NCBI RefSeq assembly: GCF_014851565.1
Contig: NZ_JACVAA010000005.1
Span: 124,001 to 188,000, forward strand
DNA: 64,000 nucleotides
Direction of reading: 5' to 3'
Source of the DNA: Pseudomonas sp. PDM15
Lineage (GTDB): Bacteria > Pseudomonadota > Gammaproteobacteria > Pseudomonadales > Pseudomonadaceae
Part shown: piece after piece, positions 39,232 through 50,282 of the stretch
How the letters are laid out: each line of letters starts with the position of its first letter
Position numbering within the stretch: position 1 is the stretch's first letter
Made by a program: the position numbers and the translations under genes
The notes under the pieces: generated by a model
What the model was told of the DNA's origin: nothing
Databases searched by the model: none
What the model saw: the letters and a program-made list of their open reading frames with translations, nothing else

Positions 39232-41592
39232 TCAGAAAAGGCCCAGCTGCGGATTGACCAGGCGCGCGAAGTCGTCGCCCACGAACGGCAGGATGGCGTC
39301 GGCGATCGGCTGCAGCTGCCGGGTCAGGTAATGCTCGTAGTCGATGGCGGCGGCGCGGGTCTCCAGTGGCTCGGGGCCGGCCACGGTGATCAGGTAGCTG
39401 ATCGAGCCGCCGCGCTGGTACTGGCGCGGGCGGCCCAGGCGGTCGTTGTGCTCGTCGGCCAGGCGCGCGGCGCGCACGTGTGGCGGCACGTTGCGCTCGT
39501 AGTCACCGAGCTTGCGGCGCAGGCGCTTGCGGTAGATCAGCAGCTCGTCCAGCTCGCCGGCCAGGGTGCGCCGCACGTAGTCGCGGATGTAGTCCTGGTG
39601 CGGCTTGCGCTCGAAGATCAGGCGGTACAGCTCCTGCTGGAAGCGCTGGGCCAGCGGCGACCAGTCGGTGCGTACGGTCTCCAGGCCCTTGAACACCATC
39701 TCCTCGTGGCCGTCGGCGCGGCGCACCAGGCCGGCGTAGCGCTTCTTGCTGCCCTCCTCGGCGCCGCGCACGGTGGGCATCAGGAAGCGCCGGTAGTGGC
39801 TCTCGTACTGCAGTTCCAGGGCGCTCTCCAAGCCCATCTCGTCGCGCAGGTGCTCGCGCCACCACTGGTTGACTCGCACCACCAGCGCGCGGCCGATACG
39901 CGCGGCATCCTCCTCGGCATGCTCGTGGCCGAGCCAGACGAAGGTGGAGTCGGTGTCGCCATAGATCACCTGGTAGCCCTCGGCCTCAATCAGCTCGCGG
40001 GTGCGCTTCATGATGGCGTGGCCGCGCAGGGTGATGGACGAGGCCAGGCGCGTGTCGAAGAAGCGGCAGCCGCTGGAGCCGAGCACGCCGTAGAAGGCGT
40101 TCATGATGATCTTCAGCGCCTGCGACAGCGCCGCATTGCCCTCGCGCTTGGCCGCCTCGCGCCCCTGCCAGACCCGCTCGACGATGGCCGGCAGGCAGTG
40201 CCGGGTGCGCGAGAAGCGCGCGCCGCGGAAGCCCTCCACCGAATGCTCGTCGTCCGGCTCGCGCAGGCCCTCGATCAGGCCCACCGGGTCGATCAGGAAG
40301 GTGCGGATGATCGACGGGTACAAACTCTTGTAGTCGAGCACCAGCACCGACTCGTACAGCCCCGGACGCGAATCCATGACGAAGCCACCAGGGCTGGCCT
40401 GGGGCATCTTCTCGCCCAGATTCGGCGCGACGAAGCCCATGCGGTGCATGGCCGGCAGGTACAGGTGGGTGAAGGCCGCCACCGAACCGCCGCTGCGGTC
40501 GGCCGGTAGGCCGGTGGTGGCCGCGCGTTCGAGGAGGAAGTCGATCAGCCGGGTGTGGGCGAAGATGCGCGTGACCAGCTCGCAGTCCTTGAGGTTGTAG
40601 CGGGCCAGGGCCGGCTTGTCCTCGGCGAACATGCGGTTGATCTCGTCCATGCGCTGGTAGGGCGTGTCGATCGCCTTGCCCTCGCCGAGCAGGGTCTGCG
40701 CCACGTTTTCCAGGCTGAACGAGGGGAAGCTCCAGGTGGCCGAGCGCAGCGCCTCGATGCCGTCGATGATCAGCCGCCCGGCCGCCGCGGCAAAGAAGTG
40801 GTTGTGGCTGGCGTGCTCGCGCCATTCCATCGTCTCGCCGCCACGGCCGAACAGCAGCGGCACCTGCAGCTCGGTGGAGTGGCGCTGCAGCACGCGCAGG
40901 TCGAACTGCACCAGGTTCCAGCCGATGATGGCGTCCGGATCATGCGCGGCCAGCCATTCGTTGAGCCGGTGCAGCAGCTCGGCGCGACTGGCGCAGTAGG
41001 CCAGGTCGAAATCCACCTCGGGAGCAACTTCCGGCTGTGTGCCGAGCATATAGACTCGGCGCTGGCCGCAGCCCTCGATGGCGATGGAGTACAGCTCGCC
41101 GCGCTCGCTGGTCTCGATGTCCAGCGAAGCCAGGCGCAGGGACGGACGATAGCTGTCGTCCGGCTTCAGGCGGGCGTCGAGCAGCGTGCCGTCCTCGCCC
41201 GGGGTGCCGGCGAAGCTGACCGGCGCGGTGATGAAGCGCTCCATCAGGAAGCGTTCGGGCGGACGGATATCCGCCTCGTAGACATCCACCCCGGCCTTGC
41301 GCAGCTGCTTGTCGAGCTTGATCAGTTGGCGATGCGAGCGGCAGTACAGGCCGAGCATCGGCCGCTGGCGGAAGTCGCGCAGGCCCAGCGGACGCAGCTC
41401 CACCTCGCGCTCGCCGCGCAGCTGCGCCTCGGCGCGCTCGCGCTGCACCTCGGGGATAAAGGCCACCGAGGGCTGGGGTGCCAGGCGCACCCGGCGCGGG
41501 CCGGCGTCGCTGGCCAGCCAGAATTCGACCTCGGTGCCGGCCGGCGTGTCGCGCCAGTGCCGGGTCAGGACGAAGCCCTGCTGTAGATCCAC
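39232..41592 (-). CDS. polB: DNA polymerase II (family B)
   Basis: SOS-associated family B repair polymerase. 786 residues, the usual length. Exonuclease site [17 protein letters not shown] (~150-165) and Exo II around [14 protein letters not shown]. Polymerase motif [15 protein letters not shown] (~415), motif [16 protein letters not shown] (~500) and motif [14 protein letters not shown] (~545) are all intact, so it should be active. The C-terminus ends [10 protein letters not shown] see no LexA box in the short gap upstream, though E. coli polB is LexA-regulated. Confidence 0.96.
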   Translation of the reverse strand: MDLQQGFVLTRHWRDTPAGTEVEFWLASDAGPRRVRLAPQPSVAFIPEVQRERAEAQLRGEREVELRPLGLRDFRQRPMLGLYCRSHRQLIKLDKQLRKAGVDVYEADIRPPERFLMERFITAPVSFAGTPGEDGTLLDARLKPDDSYRPSLRLASLDIETSERGELYSIAIEGCGQRRVYMLGTQPEVAPEVDFDLAYCASRAELLHRLNEWLAAHDPDAIIGWNLVQFDLRVLQRHSTELQVPLLFGRGGETMEWREHASHNHFFAAAAGRLIIDGIEALRSATWSFPSFSLENVAQTLLGEGKAIDTPYQRMDEINRMFAEDKPALARYNLKDCELVTRIFAHTRLIDFLLERAATTGLPADRSGGSVAAFTHLYLPAMHRMGFVAPNLGEKMPQASPGGFVMDSRPGLYESVLVLDYKSLYPSIIRTFLIDPVGLIEGLREPDDEHSVEGFRGARFSRTRHCLPAIVERVWQGREAAKREGNAALSQALKIIMNAFYGVLGSSGCRFFDTRLASSITLRGHAIMKRTRELIEAEGYQVIYGDTDSTFVWLGHEHAEEDAARIGRALVVRVNQWWREHLRDEMGLESALELQYESHYRRFLMPTVRGAEEGSKKRYAGLVRRADGHEEMVFKGLETVRTDWSPLAQRFQQELYRLIFERKPHQDYIRDYVRRTLAGELDELLIYRKRLRRKLGDYERNVPPHVRAARLADEHNDRLGRPRQYQRGGSISYLITVAGPEPLETRAAAIDYEHYLTRQLQPIADAILPFVGDDFARLVNPQLGLF

Positions 41593-41657
41593 GCTGCTCT
41601 GCCTCGGGAAAATCGTTTCTCGCGGCGATTCTACCGGGCGGGGGTGACCTTGCGGGG

Positions 41658-43559
41658 TCAGATCTCGACTTGCGTGCCGAGCTCGATTACCCGGTTAACC
41701 GGTAGCTGGAAGTAGCTCATGCTGCTGTTGGCGTTCTTCTGCAGGAAGGCGAACAGGCGCTCGCGCCAGGGCGCCATGCCGAAGCGCTTGGTCGGAATCA
41801 CCGTCTCGCGGCTGAGGAAATAGGTGGTGCGCATCGGCGAGAAGTCCAGCTCGTCCAGGTGACACAGGCGCAGCGCCGCGGGCACGTCAGGCTCCTCCAT
41901 GAAGCCGAAGTGCAGGATCACCCGGAAGAAGCCGTCGCCATACGCCGTCACCTCGAAGCGCCGCTCCGGCGCCAGGCGCGGTTCGTCCTCGCTGACCACG
42001 GTGAGCAGCACCACCTGCTCGTGCAGCACCTGGTTGTGCAGCAGGTTGTGCAGCAGCGCGTGGGGCACGGCGTCCGGCCGCGCGCTGAGGAAGATGGCGG
42101 TACCGCCGACGCGATGCGGCGGCTGCAGGCGGATGCTGCCGAGGAAGGCCGGCAGCGGCAGGGCCGTCTCGTCCAGGCGGGCGAACAGCATCTGCTTGCC
42201 GCGCTTCCAGGTGGTCATCAGCAGGAACAGGGCGATCCCGGCCACCACCGGGAACGCGCCGCCCTGGAGTACCTTGGGCACGTTGGCGCTGAAGAACAGG
42301 CTGTCCACCAGGAGGAAGCCGAGCAGCACCGGGATGGCCAGCCAGCGCGGCGTACGCCACAGCAGGAGCATCACCGCCGAGACCAGCAGGGTGTCGATCA
42401 GCATGGTGGTGGTCACCGCCACGCCATAGGCGGCGGCCAGCGCACCGGAGGAGCCGAAGCCGATCACCAGCAGCACCACGGCGACCATCAGCGCCCAGTT
42501 GACCACGCCGACGTAGATCTGCCCCTGCGCCGCGCTGGAGGTGTGCTGCACCTGCATGCGCGGGATGTAGCCGAGCTGCATGGCCTGCTGGCTGAGGGAG
42601 AAGGCGCCGGAGATCACTGCCTGGGAGGCGATGATGGTGGCGAGCGTGGCCAGGCCGATCATCGGCAGCAGCGCCCAGGACGGCGCCAGCAGGTAGAACG
42701 GATTGCGCGCCGCCTCGGGGTTCTCCAGCAGCAGCGCGCCCTGGCCGAAGTAGTTGAGCACCAGGCCGGGCAGCACCAGGGAAAACCAGGCGCGAGCAAT
42801 GGGTTTGCGGCCGAAGTGGCCCATGTCGGCATACAGCGCCTCGGCACCGGTCAGCGCCAGCACCACGGCGCCGAGGATGGTCACGCCGATGCCCGGATGG
42901 GCGATGAAGAAGTTGACCGCCCACCAGGGATTGAGCGCCTGCAGCACCTCGGGGCGCTGCAGGATGCCATAGATGCCGAGTACGCCGAGGACCAGGAACC
43001 ACAGGACCATCACCGGGCCGAACAGGATGCCGATGCGCGCAGTGCCGTGCTTCTGGATCAGGAACAGGCCGATCAGCAGGATCACCGTGACCGGCACCAC
43101 CCAATGGCTCATGCCCGGCAGCGCCACGTCCAGGCCCTCCACCGCGGAGAGCACCGAGATGGCCGGGGTGATCATGCTGTCGCCGTAGAACAGTGCGGTG
43201 CCGAACAGGCCAAGCAGCACCAGCACGCCACTCAGCCGTGGGTGCGCGGCGGTGGCGCGACGGGCCAGGGCGGTGAGCGCCATCACCCCGCCCTCGCCGC
43301 CGTTGTCGGCGCGCAGCATGAACAGCACGTACTTGAGCGAGACCACCCAGAGCAGCGACCAGAGGATCAGCGAGAGGATACCCAGCACCCCATCGTGATC
43401 GACGCGCACGCCGTAGTGGCCGGCGAAGACTTCCTTGAGGGTGTACAGCGGGCTGGTGCCGATATCGCCGTAGACCACGCCGATGGCGGCCACCAGCAGA
43501 CCGAAGGATGACGATTTACTACGGGAAACCCCGTCCAACTCCGCGATGCTGGAACTCAA
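41658..43559 (-). CDS. kup: Low-affinity potassium transporter Kup
   Basis: Potassium/proton symporter of the KUP/HAK family. 633 residues: about 12 membrane helices in the first ~440 residues and a C-terminal cytoplasmic domain. Family signatures [19 protein letters not shown] (~28-46), [16 protein letters not shown] and [12 protein letters not shown] are present. Length and ends are normal. It stands alone. Confidence 0.96.
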   Translation of the reverse strand: MSSSIAELDGVSRSKSSSFGLLVAAIGVVYGDIGTSPLYTLKEVFAGHYGVRVDHDGVLGILSLILWSLLWVVSLKYVLFMLRADNGGEGGVMALTALARRATAAHPRLSGVLVLLGLFGTALFYGDSMITPAISVLSAVEGLDVALPGMSHWVVPVTVILLIGLFLIQKHGTARIGILFGPVMVLWFLVLGVLGIYGILQRPEVLQALNPWWAVNFFIAHPGIGVTILGAVVLALTGAEALYADMGHFGRKPIARAWFSLVLPGLVLNYFGQGALLLENPEAARNPFYLLAPSWALLPMIGLATLATIIASQAVISGAFSLSQQAMQLGYIPRMQVQHTSSAAQGQIYVGVVNWALMVAVVLLVIGFGSSGALAAAYGVAVTTTMLIDTLLVSAVMLLLWRTPRWLAIPVLLGFLLVDSLFFSANVPKVLQGGAFPVVAGIALFLLMTTWKRGKQMLFARLDETALPLPAFLGSIRLQPPHRVGGTAIFLSARPDAVPHALLHNLLHNQVLHEQVVLLTVVSEDEPRLAPERRFEVTAYGDGFFRVILHFGFMEEPDVPAALRLCHLDELDFSPMRTTYFLSRETVIPTKRFGMAPWRERLFAFLQKNANSSMSYFQLPVNRVIELGTQVEI

Positions 43560-43731
43560 CGACGCACCTCAGGGAAAGAGTGGCGGCGTCACGGACGCCG
43601 CACTTGAGACCGTGGGCATGCGCAAGGGCAAACCGCCCAGCACACCACCCTGATGCGTCAATTCTCGCCTGGCGGCCAGGGCCTGGCCGTTAAGAATGCG
43701 TAAAGAATCCCCCGGCGCCTACCGGAAACGC

Positions 43732-44280
43732 CTACAGCAGCGACTGCTGGCGCGCCGGGGTGGCCACGCCTTCCAGTTCCAGCAGCGCCTGTTTGCGGTG
43801 CAGGCCGCCGGCATAGCCGGTGAGGCTGCCGTTGGCGCCGATGATGCGGTGGCAGGGCACGATGATGGCGATGGGATTGACCGCATTGGCGCGGCCCACG
43901 GCGCGTGCCGAGGTGTTGCGATCCAGCTTCAGGGCCAGGGCGCCGTAGGTCATGGTGGTGCCGTAGGGTACCTGGCGCAGATGCTTCCAGGCCTCATGCA
44001 GGAAGGCGTTGCCCAGCGGCGCCAGGGCCAGCTCGAACTCACGGCGGCGGCCGGCGAAGTACTCGTCCAGCTGGCGCGCCACCGGCGCCACCAGCGCGGC
44101 TTCGCGCTGCAGCTGGTAGCCACGCCAGATCAGCGGCTCGTGCACTTCGTCGTCGAGAAACTCCAGACGCTGCAGGGCGCCCTGGGCGTCCACCAGAGCG
44201 ATCATCACGCCGAGTGGCGTGTCGATCAGGTCGCCACGTACCAGGGTCGGCGTCAGTCCGTTGCTGCGCAGGCTGTCCAT
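43732..44280 (-). CDS. ogt: Methylated-DNA--protein-cysteine methyltransferase
   Basis: Repairs O6-alkylguanine by transferring the alkyl group to its own Cys. The start MDSLRSNGLTPTLVRGDLIDTPLG at 44280 gives 182 residues. The active site IIVPCHRIIGANGSLTGYAGGLHRKQALLELEG (two conserved blocks) contains the acceptor Cys. The preceding helix-turn-helix reads VPYGTTMTYGALALKLDR. There is no Ada N-terminal zinc domain, so this is the Ogt/Ada-C type. Possible longer starts lack ribosome sites. Confidence 0.92.
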   Translation of the reverse strand: MDSLRSNGLTPTLVRGDLIDTPLGVMIALVDAQGALQRLEFLDDEVHEPLIWRGYQLQREAALVAPVARQLDEYFAGRRREFELALAPLGNAFLHEAWKHLRQVPYGTTMTYGALALKLDRNTSARAVGRANAVNPIAIIVPCHRIIGANGSLTGYAGGLHRKQALLELEGVATPARQQSLL

Positions 44281-44364
44281 CGTTCCATGTCTCGTCGGGT
44301 GGGGCCTGCGACTATCGCGCCACTCGCCACGGCGGGCAAGTCGTGCCATTCGGCCAGCAGGCCT

Positions 44365-45120
44365 TCATAGCTCGTACTTGTCCTTGAGCGCCTTTACAGC
44401 CTGCTGCTCGCGCAGCAGGAAGGCATCGAAGCGCTGGATCAGCTCGGGATGGCGGATGCTCGACAGGTGGTAGTAGCTGTCGCGTAGCGGCAGCAGGATC
44501 GGCTCCACCATCAGGCTATCCGGCCGGCCCAGGCGCTTGAGGTGGAAGCGCGCCATGTTGGCGGCGTCGATATAGCCGGCCAGGGTCATGCGGATCAGCC
44601 CCTCGGGGTTGGGCGACTCGTGGATGCTGACGCGGCCGGCGGCGATGTCGTCCTGGAACTTCCACGGGGTGAAGCCGCGCACGAAACCCAGTTTGCGGAA
44701 ACTCGCGCGCGGCTGGCCGAGGCGCTTGGGCAGCACCAGCATGGCGTCCTGGAACTGCAGCACAGGTTGCGAATAGCGGATGCCGGCCGGCTTGTCTTTG
44801 GTCTCCCAGCGCGGGTTGTCGGGGAACACCAGGTCAACCTGCCCCGCCCGGTAGGCGTGCAACAGGCGCCGCACCGGCAGCGCCACATAGGTCAGGCGCA
44901 GATTCTCGCGGGCGGCGAACAAGTCCAGCAGCTCGCGGGCATAGCCGCGGTAGTGGTTATCCGGCGGCACGGCCGAGTAGATCGGGTAGTAGTCCACCGC
45001 CTCCACGCCCACGCGGTACTCCGGCGCGGGCGTGGCGGCGCCGGCCGGCTGCCAGGCCAGGGCGGCGCACAGCAGGGCGGCGAGGTGAACCAGGCGCGAG
45101 AATTGGAGCGGGTTGGGCAT
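44365..45120 (-). CDS. Periplasmic solute-binding protein, family 3-like
   Basis: 251 residues with signal peptide MPNPLQFSRLVHLAALLCAALAWQPAGA. The mature part resembles family 3 bacterial solute-binding proteins (YRVGVEAVDYYPIYSA, GYARELLDLFAARENLRLTYVALPVRRLLHAYRAGQVDLVFP in two blocks). Many pseudomonad proteins of this kind have no transporter next door and no proven ligand. It lies 51 bp downstream of the AraC-type regulator on the same strand, so the two may be linked. Confidence 0.8.
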   Translation of the reverse strand: MPNPLQFSRLVHLAALLCAALAWQPAGAATPAPEYRVGVEAVDYYPIYSAVPPDNHYRGYARELLDLFAARENLRLTYVALPVRRLLHAYRAGQVDLVFPDNPRWETKDKPAGIRYSQPVLQFQDAMLVLPKRLGQPRASFRKLGFVRGFTPWKFQDDIAAGRVSIHESPNPEGLIRMTLAGYIDAANMARFHLKRLGRPDSLMVEPILLPLRDSYYHLSSIRHPELIQRFDAFLLREQQAVKALKDKYEL

Positions 45121-45171
45121 CTGCAGAAGCCGTTATCAACAGTGTCTGCAGTGTAGGCCGGCCCGCCCCCT

Positions 45172-46005
45172 TCAGTCGCGCAGCGGCACCCAGATATCCA
45201 CGTGCCCCTTGCCGGCCATGGGGTCGAAGTCGGCGCTGTAGCGCTCGAACTCCGGCGCGTCCGCCGCCAGCATGCCGGACGCCGGCAGCCAGCGCTGGAA
45301 GATCGCGGCGAAGGTTTCGTGAATGCTGGAGATATGCCCCGAGTGGCGGAACACCGCGTAGCGCCGCGCCGGTAACCGCTGGTGGGTGAAGCCGGGCAGC
45401 AGCTCGTCGACACGGCTGACCCGCACCCCGGCGATGTACTCGAAGCTGCCGTCCTCGTCCGGGCTGTGGCACAGGCCGAAGGTCTCCCAGCCCTGCTGCC
45501 CCGGCACCTTGCCGATATAGGGCACGAAGCGTTGCCAGAGCGAACTGATGCCCTGGGACTTGTCGACGCTGAAGCGCTCGCCGAGCCCGGCGATCAGCAG
45601 CTCCTCGCCTTGCTCGAAGCGCGGTTCGGCGAGTGGATAGGTGGTGGTGGGTTGCATGCGCATGGCCTCCCTCAGTTCGATGCCATCCAGTTGGCCGCTC
45701 GCCCGCAAGGCTTCCGGCGTGATGCCGAACTGCTCGCGGAACGCGCGGGTGAATGCCTCGTGGGAGCCATAGCCCGCCTCCAGTGCCAGGCCGAGAATGT
45801 CCTGGGCGCCGTCGGCCAACCGCCGCGCCGCCCGGCTCAGGCGCCGCGCGCGGGCGTAGCGCATCACCGGCCAGCCGGTGGCGACCACGAAGGCCCGCGC
45901 CATGCCGAAGCGCGACAGCCCGCAGGCGTCGGCGATGTCCTGCAGATCCAGGCGTCCTTCGAGATCGGTCTCGATCAGCCAGAGGGCCTTGCCGATGGGG
46001 TCCAT
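45172..46005 (-). CDS. AraC-family regulator with GyrI-like ligand-binding domain
   Basis: 277 residues. The N-terminal AraC DNA-binding domain has two helix-turn-helices: LQDIADACGLSRFGMARAFVVATG, and the second around GSHEAFTRAFREQFGITPEALR. The C-terminal part (~120-277) matches the GyrI/Rob/SbmC-like effector domain (YAVFRHSGHISSIHETFAAIFQRWLPASG in two blocks, ending DIWVPLRD). Such regulators sense hydrophobic drugs or bile-like compounds in known examples. Target unknown; the neighbouring binding-protein gene is a candidate. Confidence 0.88.
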   Translation of the reverse strand: MDPIGKALWLIETDLEGRLDLQDIADACGLSRFGMARAFVVATGWPVMRYARARRLSRAARRLADGAQDILGLALEAGYGSHEAFTRAFREQFGITPEALRASGQLDGIELREAMRMQPTTTYPLAEPRFEQGEELLIAGLGERFSVDKSQGISSLWQRFVPYIGKVPGQQGWETFGLCHSPDEDGSFEYIAGVRVSRVDELLPGFTHQRLPARRYAVFRHSGHISSIHETFAAIFQRWLPASGMLAADAPEFERYSADFDPMAGKGHVDIWVPLRD

Positions 46006-46146
46006 GTTTGCTCCTCACGTTGCGCCGGCAGTATCGGTGGCCAGTATGCCCGGCGCTTGATCGTTCTTGCGCGCGCTGGCGACAGGGTATGAACGCGACA
46101 GGCGCAGCGCGGGTCTAGTGCCAGACACCCCAAGGAGATCGCTACC

Positions 46147-47892
46147 GTGCTCGCCCGCGCTGCCCTGCTCGCCCTGCTGCCCGTCGCCCAGCTGCTACAT
46201 GCCGAAGAGGCATTGCGCATCACCCAGCTGCAACGCTGCGGCGACCTGCTGCAGCAGGACGCCAGCCAGTATTGCCTGCGCACGCGCGGGCTGGCCGAAG
46301 GCGAGCTGCAGGTGCATCTGGGCGAGGCCACGTTGACTGCCGAGAACGTTGAGCGCGATGGCCAGAGCCTGCGCCTGGACCTGCCCAAAGGCCCCAGCGC
46401 GCCGCTGTGGCTGCAGCAGGGAGAACGGCGCAGCAACCCGGTGTGGCTGTCGCGCGGGCGCAGCCAGGTGGTGGCGGCCGGCCCGGACGAGGTGGCGACG
46501 AACATGGACGGCCTGACCACCTACCTGGACCTGGTCAGCCTGCTGATCGAGGAGAAGCACGACGGCCGAGAAGAGGCCGAGCGCCTGGCCAAGCGCTACG
46601 GGGCCCAGGTGGTCGGTGGCATCCCACCACTGAACGTTTACCAGCTGCGCTTGCCAGCCAAGGACCTGGTGCAGCGCGATGCGCTGATCCTGCGTCTGGG
46701 CAGCGAGGCCAGCGTGGATGCGGTGATAGTCGAGGAATCCGCCCCGGAGAAAGGCGAGGAAAGCGAGCGAGATAAAGTTCCGGAACAGCCGAGCGACGAC
46801 GAGTGGGCGGCCAATCGCTTCGCCGACGCGGTGAACTACTACCGCCGGCGCATTCCCGCCAAGCAGGCGCCGGTCGAGACCAAGCCGGTACGCATCGGCG
46901 TGATCGAGCGCAACGTCGACATCGACGCGGCGGACTTCGCCGACCAGCTCGGCGGCTGCCAGCCGGACAAGCGCACCTGCCTGTACGCCCGCGATTCGGA
47001 CCAGCCCGACAACCACGGCAGCACCGTGGCCGGCATCCTCGCCGCACACCCCGAGCGCGGCGGCAACAGCGGCTTCCTGCGCGCCCTGGACGACGCAGGG
47101 CCAGGCTTCGAGGTGATAGTCGAGCGCAACTCCGACGCCGGCATCACCGCCAACGTGGCCGCCTCGGTCAACCTGGTCGAGGACGGTGCGCGGGTACTCA
47201 ACTGGAGCTGGGGCATCCACCGGGTCGGGGCGAAGAACGTTAAGGGCGACGAAGTCGATTCGCTGATCCGCTCGGGCCTGGCCATGAGCGGCTACGAGGA
47301 GCTGCTGGAAGAGTTCTTCCTGTGGCTGCGCCGCGAGCACCCGGACGTGGTGGTGATCAACTCGGCCGGCAATGGCGCGGCCTTCTCCGGTACCGACGAG
47401 TACCGCCTGCCCTCCTCCTTCATCACCGACCAGCTGCTGGTGGTCGGCGGCCACCAGCGCAGCCAGAAGCAGGGCGTGGCGGTGGACGACCCCGACTACG
47501 TGATCAAGCGCAGCTCGTCGAACATCGACATGCGCGTGGACATCACCGCCTCCGCCTGCACCCGCGCCTCGACCCTGGGCGACGGCGAGCGTGGCGAGGT
47601 GCACTGCGGCACCTCCTACGCCACGCCGATGGTGGCCGGCGTGGTGGCGGCCATGCTGTCGATCAATCCCGAGCTGCAGCCGGACCAGCTGCGCATGCTG
47701 CTGCGCCGTAGCGCCATGACCATCGGCGGCGATTACGACTTTGAACCCATGGACGCCGAGGACCTGACCGCGCCGATCCTGCCATCCGAGCGCAACTACC
47801 AGCTGGACGACAAGGACGTGGGCCGCTCCGCGCGCCTGGACATGCAGAAGGCCCTGGACCTGGCGGTGCAGAGCCGCGATCGGGTGCGCTGA
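46147..47892 (+). CDS. Exported S8 subtilisin-like protease with atypical first catalytic box
   Basis: 581 residues from GTG 46147 (AAGGAG 9 nt upstream). Signal peptide MLARAALLALLPVAQLLHA. An N-terminal region (~25-235) of unknown fold includes a likely propeptide (LIEEKHDGREEAERLAKRYG). The S8 catalytic domain (~255-540) has the His box DNHGSTVAGILAA, oxyanion Asn in NSAGNGAAF and the Ser box CGTSYATPMVAGVVAAM. The Asp box, normally V-I-D-T-G-V-D, reads VIERNVDIDAADF, placing Glu where the catalytic Asp belongs. It may be a modified or weak protease or a pseudo-enzyme. Stands alone. Confidence 0.85.
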   Translation: MLARAALLALLPVAQLLHAEEALRITQLQRCGDLLQQDASQYCLRTRGLAEGELQVHLGEATLTAENVERDGQSLRLDLPKGPSAPLWLQQGERRSNPVWLSRGRSQVVAAGPDEVATNMDGLTTYLDLVSLLIEEKHDGREEAERLAKRYGAQVVGGIPPLNVYQLRLPAKDLVQRDALILRLGSEASVDAVIVEESAPEKGEESERDKVPEQPSDDEWAANRFADAVNYYRRRIPAKQAPVETKPVRIGVIERNVDIDAADFADQLGGCQPDKRTCLYARDSDQPDNHGSTVAGILAAHPERGGNSGFLRALDDAGPGFEVIVERNSDAGITANVAASVNLVEDGARVLNWSWGIHRVGAKNVKGDEVDSLIRSGLAMSGYEELLEEFFLWLRREHPDVVVINSAGNGAAFSGTDEYRLPSSFITDQLLVVGGHQRSQKQGVAVDDPDYVIKRSSSNIDMRVDITASACTRASTLGDGERGEVHCGTSYATPMVAGVVAAMLSINPELQPDQLRMLLRRSAMTIGGDYDFEPMDAEDLTAPILPSERNYQLDDKDVGRSARLDMQKALDLAVQSRDRVR

Positions 47893-47898
47893 GCGGAC

Positions 47899-47927
47899 AA
47901 AAAAGAGCCCGCCGGAGCGGGGCGGGC
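47899..47927 (-). terminator. Terminator downstream of the 60-residue ORF
   Basis: On the minus strand GCCCGCC pairs with GGCGGGC, followed by TCTTTTTT. It lies 72 bp past the end of the small leftward gene. Confidence 0.75.
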
Positions 47928-47999
47928 AAGGGGAATAAACGGGCAGCCGGGGCTGCCTAAAGCGCCACTATGGACGCTGGAGCATTCGCTGTCAGGGGA

Positions 48000-48182
48000 T
48001 CAGTGCCAGTGCAGTTGGCGCTCGACATGACGCTTGGAGTCACGGGCCAGGTCGGGCGACACATAAGGCCCGAGATGCTGCTGGCCATCGACCATCACGT
48101 ACCAGCAGGCCAGGTGGCCACTGCTGCGTAGCGGCGCCGGGACGGCGCTGCCGATCATGGACATGATGTCGATGCGGGGCAT
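48000..48182 (-). CDS. Small hypothetical protein
   Basis: 60 residues from ATG 48182 with ribosome site AGAGGAG 8 nt upstream. No signal peptide or membrane helix. The central part (LACWYVMVDGQQHLGPYVSPDLARDSKRHVER, two blocks) looks like a small globular domain ending RQLHWH. Not recognised. The good ribosome site and the terminator behind it support expression. Confidence 0.65.
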   Translation of the reverse strand: MPRIDIMSMIGSAVPAPLRSSGHLACWYVMVDGQQHLGPYVSPDLARDSKRHVERQLHWH

Positions 48183-48285
48183 CTGCTGATCTCCTCTGAA
48201 TGTGTGACCACTCTAGGCGGGCGCACGTTCGGGCGGAAATCGCTGCTCTCGATAGTGGCTATGCCCCGGGCCGATGCTCGCCGCG

Positions 48286-48702
48286 TTAGCTGGAGTGGCG
48301 CGCGGCGCTGGCCTGGACGATGCGCCGGGCAGGCACGCGCAGCTGGGTCAGCAGGTACTCGGCAAATGCGGGGGTGTAGCCCTGCCGCTCGATGGCGCGA
48401 GCCATGCAGGTCAGCCAAGCCTCGGCCTGCGCCTCGCCGATCGGCCACTGGGCGTGGAAGCTGGGAATGGCGATGGGCCCGTACTTCTCTCCGAACAGCT
48501 TGGGCCCGCCGAGCCAGCCACTGAGGAAACAGGCCAGCTTGTCGCGCGCCGAGTCCAGGGTCGCCCGGTGCATGGCACGCACCTCGGCGGCCTCTGGCAG
48601 CTCGTCCATGCAGCGGTAGAAGTCGTCGACCAGGCGGCGCAGGCCCTCGATGCCACCGGCCGCCTGGTAGGAGGCGTCGCCGACGCCGTACTGCTCGCTC
48701 AT
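48286..48702 (-). CDS. Group II truncated haemoglobin-like protein
   Basis: 138 residues from MSEQYGVGDASYQAAGGIEGLRRLVDDFY at 48702. The globin-like pattern fits group II truncated globins: LRRLVDDFYRCMDELPEA, SARDKLACFLSGWLGGPKLFGEKYG, IPSFHAQWPIGEAQAEAWLTCM (in blocks). The candidate proximal His is the one in SFHAQWPIG, and YxxF-type distal residues are present. Possible roles are oxygen or NO chemistry; none can be assigned from context. Confidence 0.85.
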   Translation of the reverse strand: MSEQYGVGDASYQAAGGIEGLRRLVDDFYRCMDELPEAAEVRAMHRATLDSARDKLACFLSGWLGGPKLFGEKYGPIAIPSFHAQWPIGEAQAEAWLTCMARAIERQGYTPAFAEYLLTQLRVPARRIVQASAARHSS

Positions 48703-48896
48703 GTCCGTACCTCCGGGAAAGGCCGGCATTCTAACGCCGCTCTCCGGGCCGTAAATTGCCCCTCATCCGCAGCATGCGCAACCGGACAAGCTGCAACGGC
48801 TGGTGGGCGGAGAAAGGTAATTGCCGGTCGCATCCATGACCGTCTTTGTCGGGCATCCGGGTGTAAGCTGTGACCAGTCAGTCACCGGAGCCCTTC

Positions 48897-50273
<1,377 letters not shown>

Positions 50274-50282
50274 TCGTCAACT

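Noticed and set aside
46195..47604. A 469-codon minus-strand frame opposite the subtilase
   Set aside because: The subtilase has signal peptide, ribosome site and catalytic boxes; the antisense frame has none of these.
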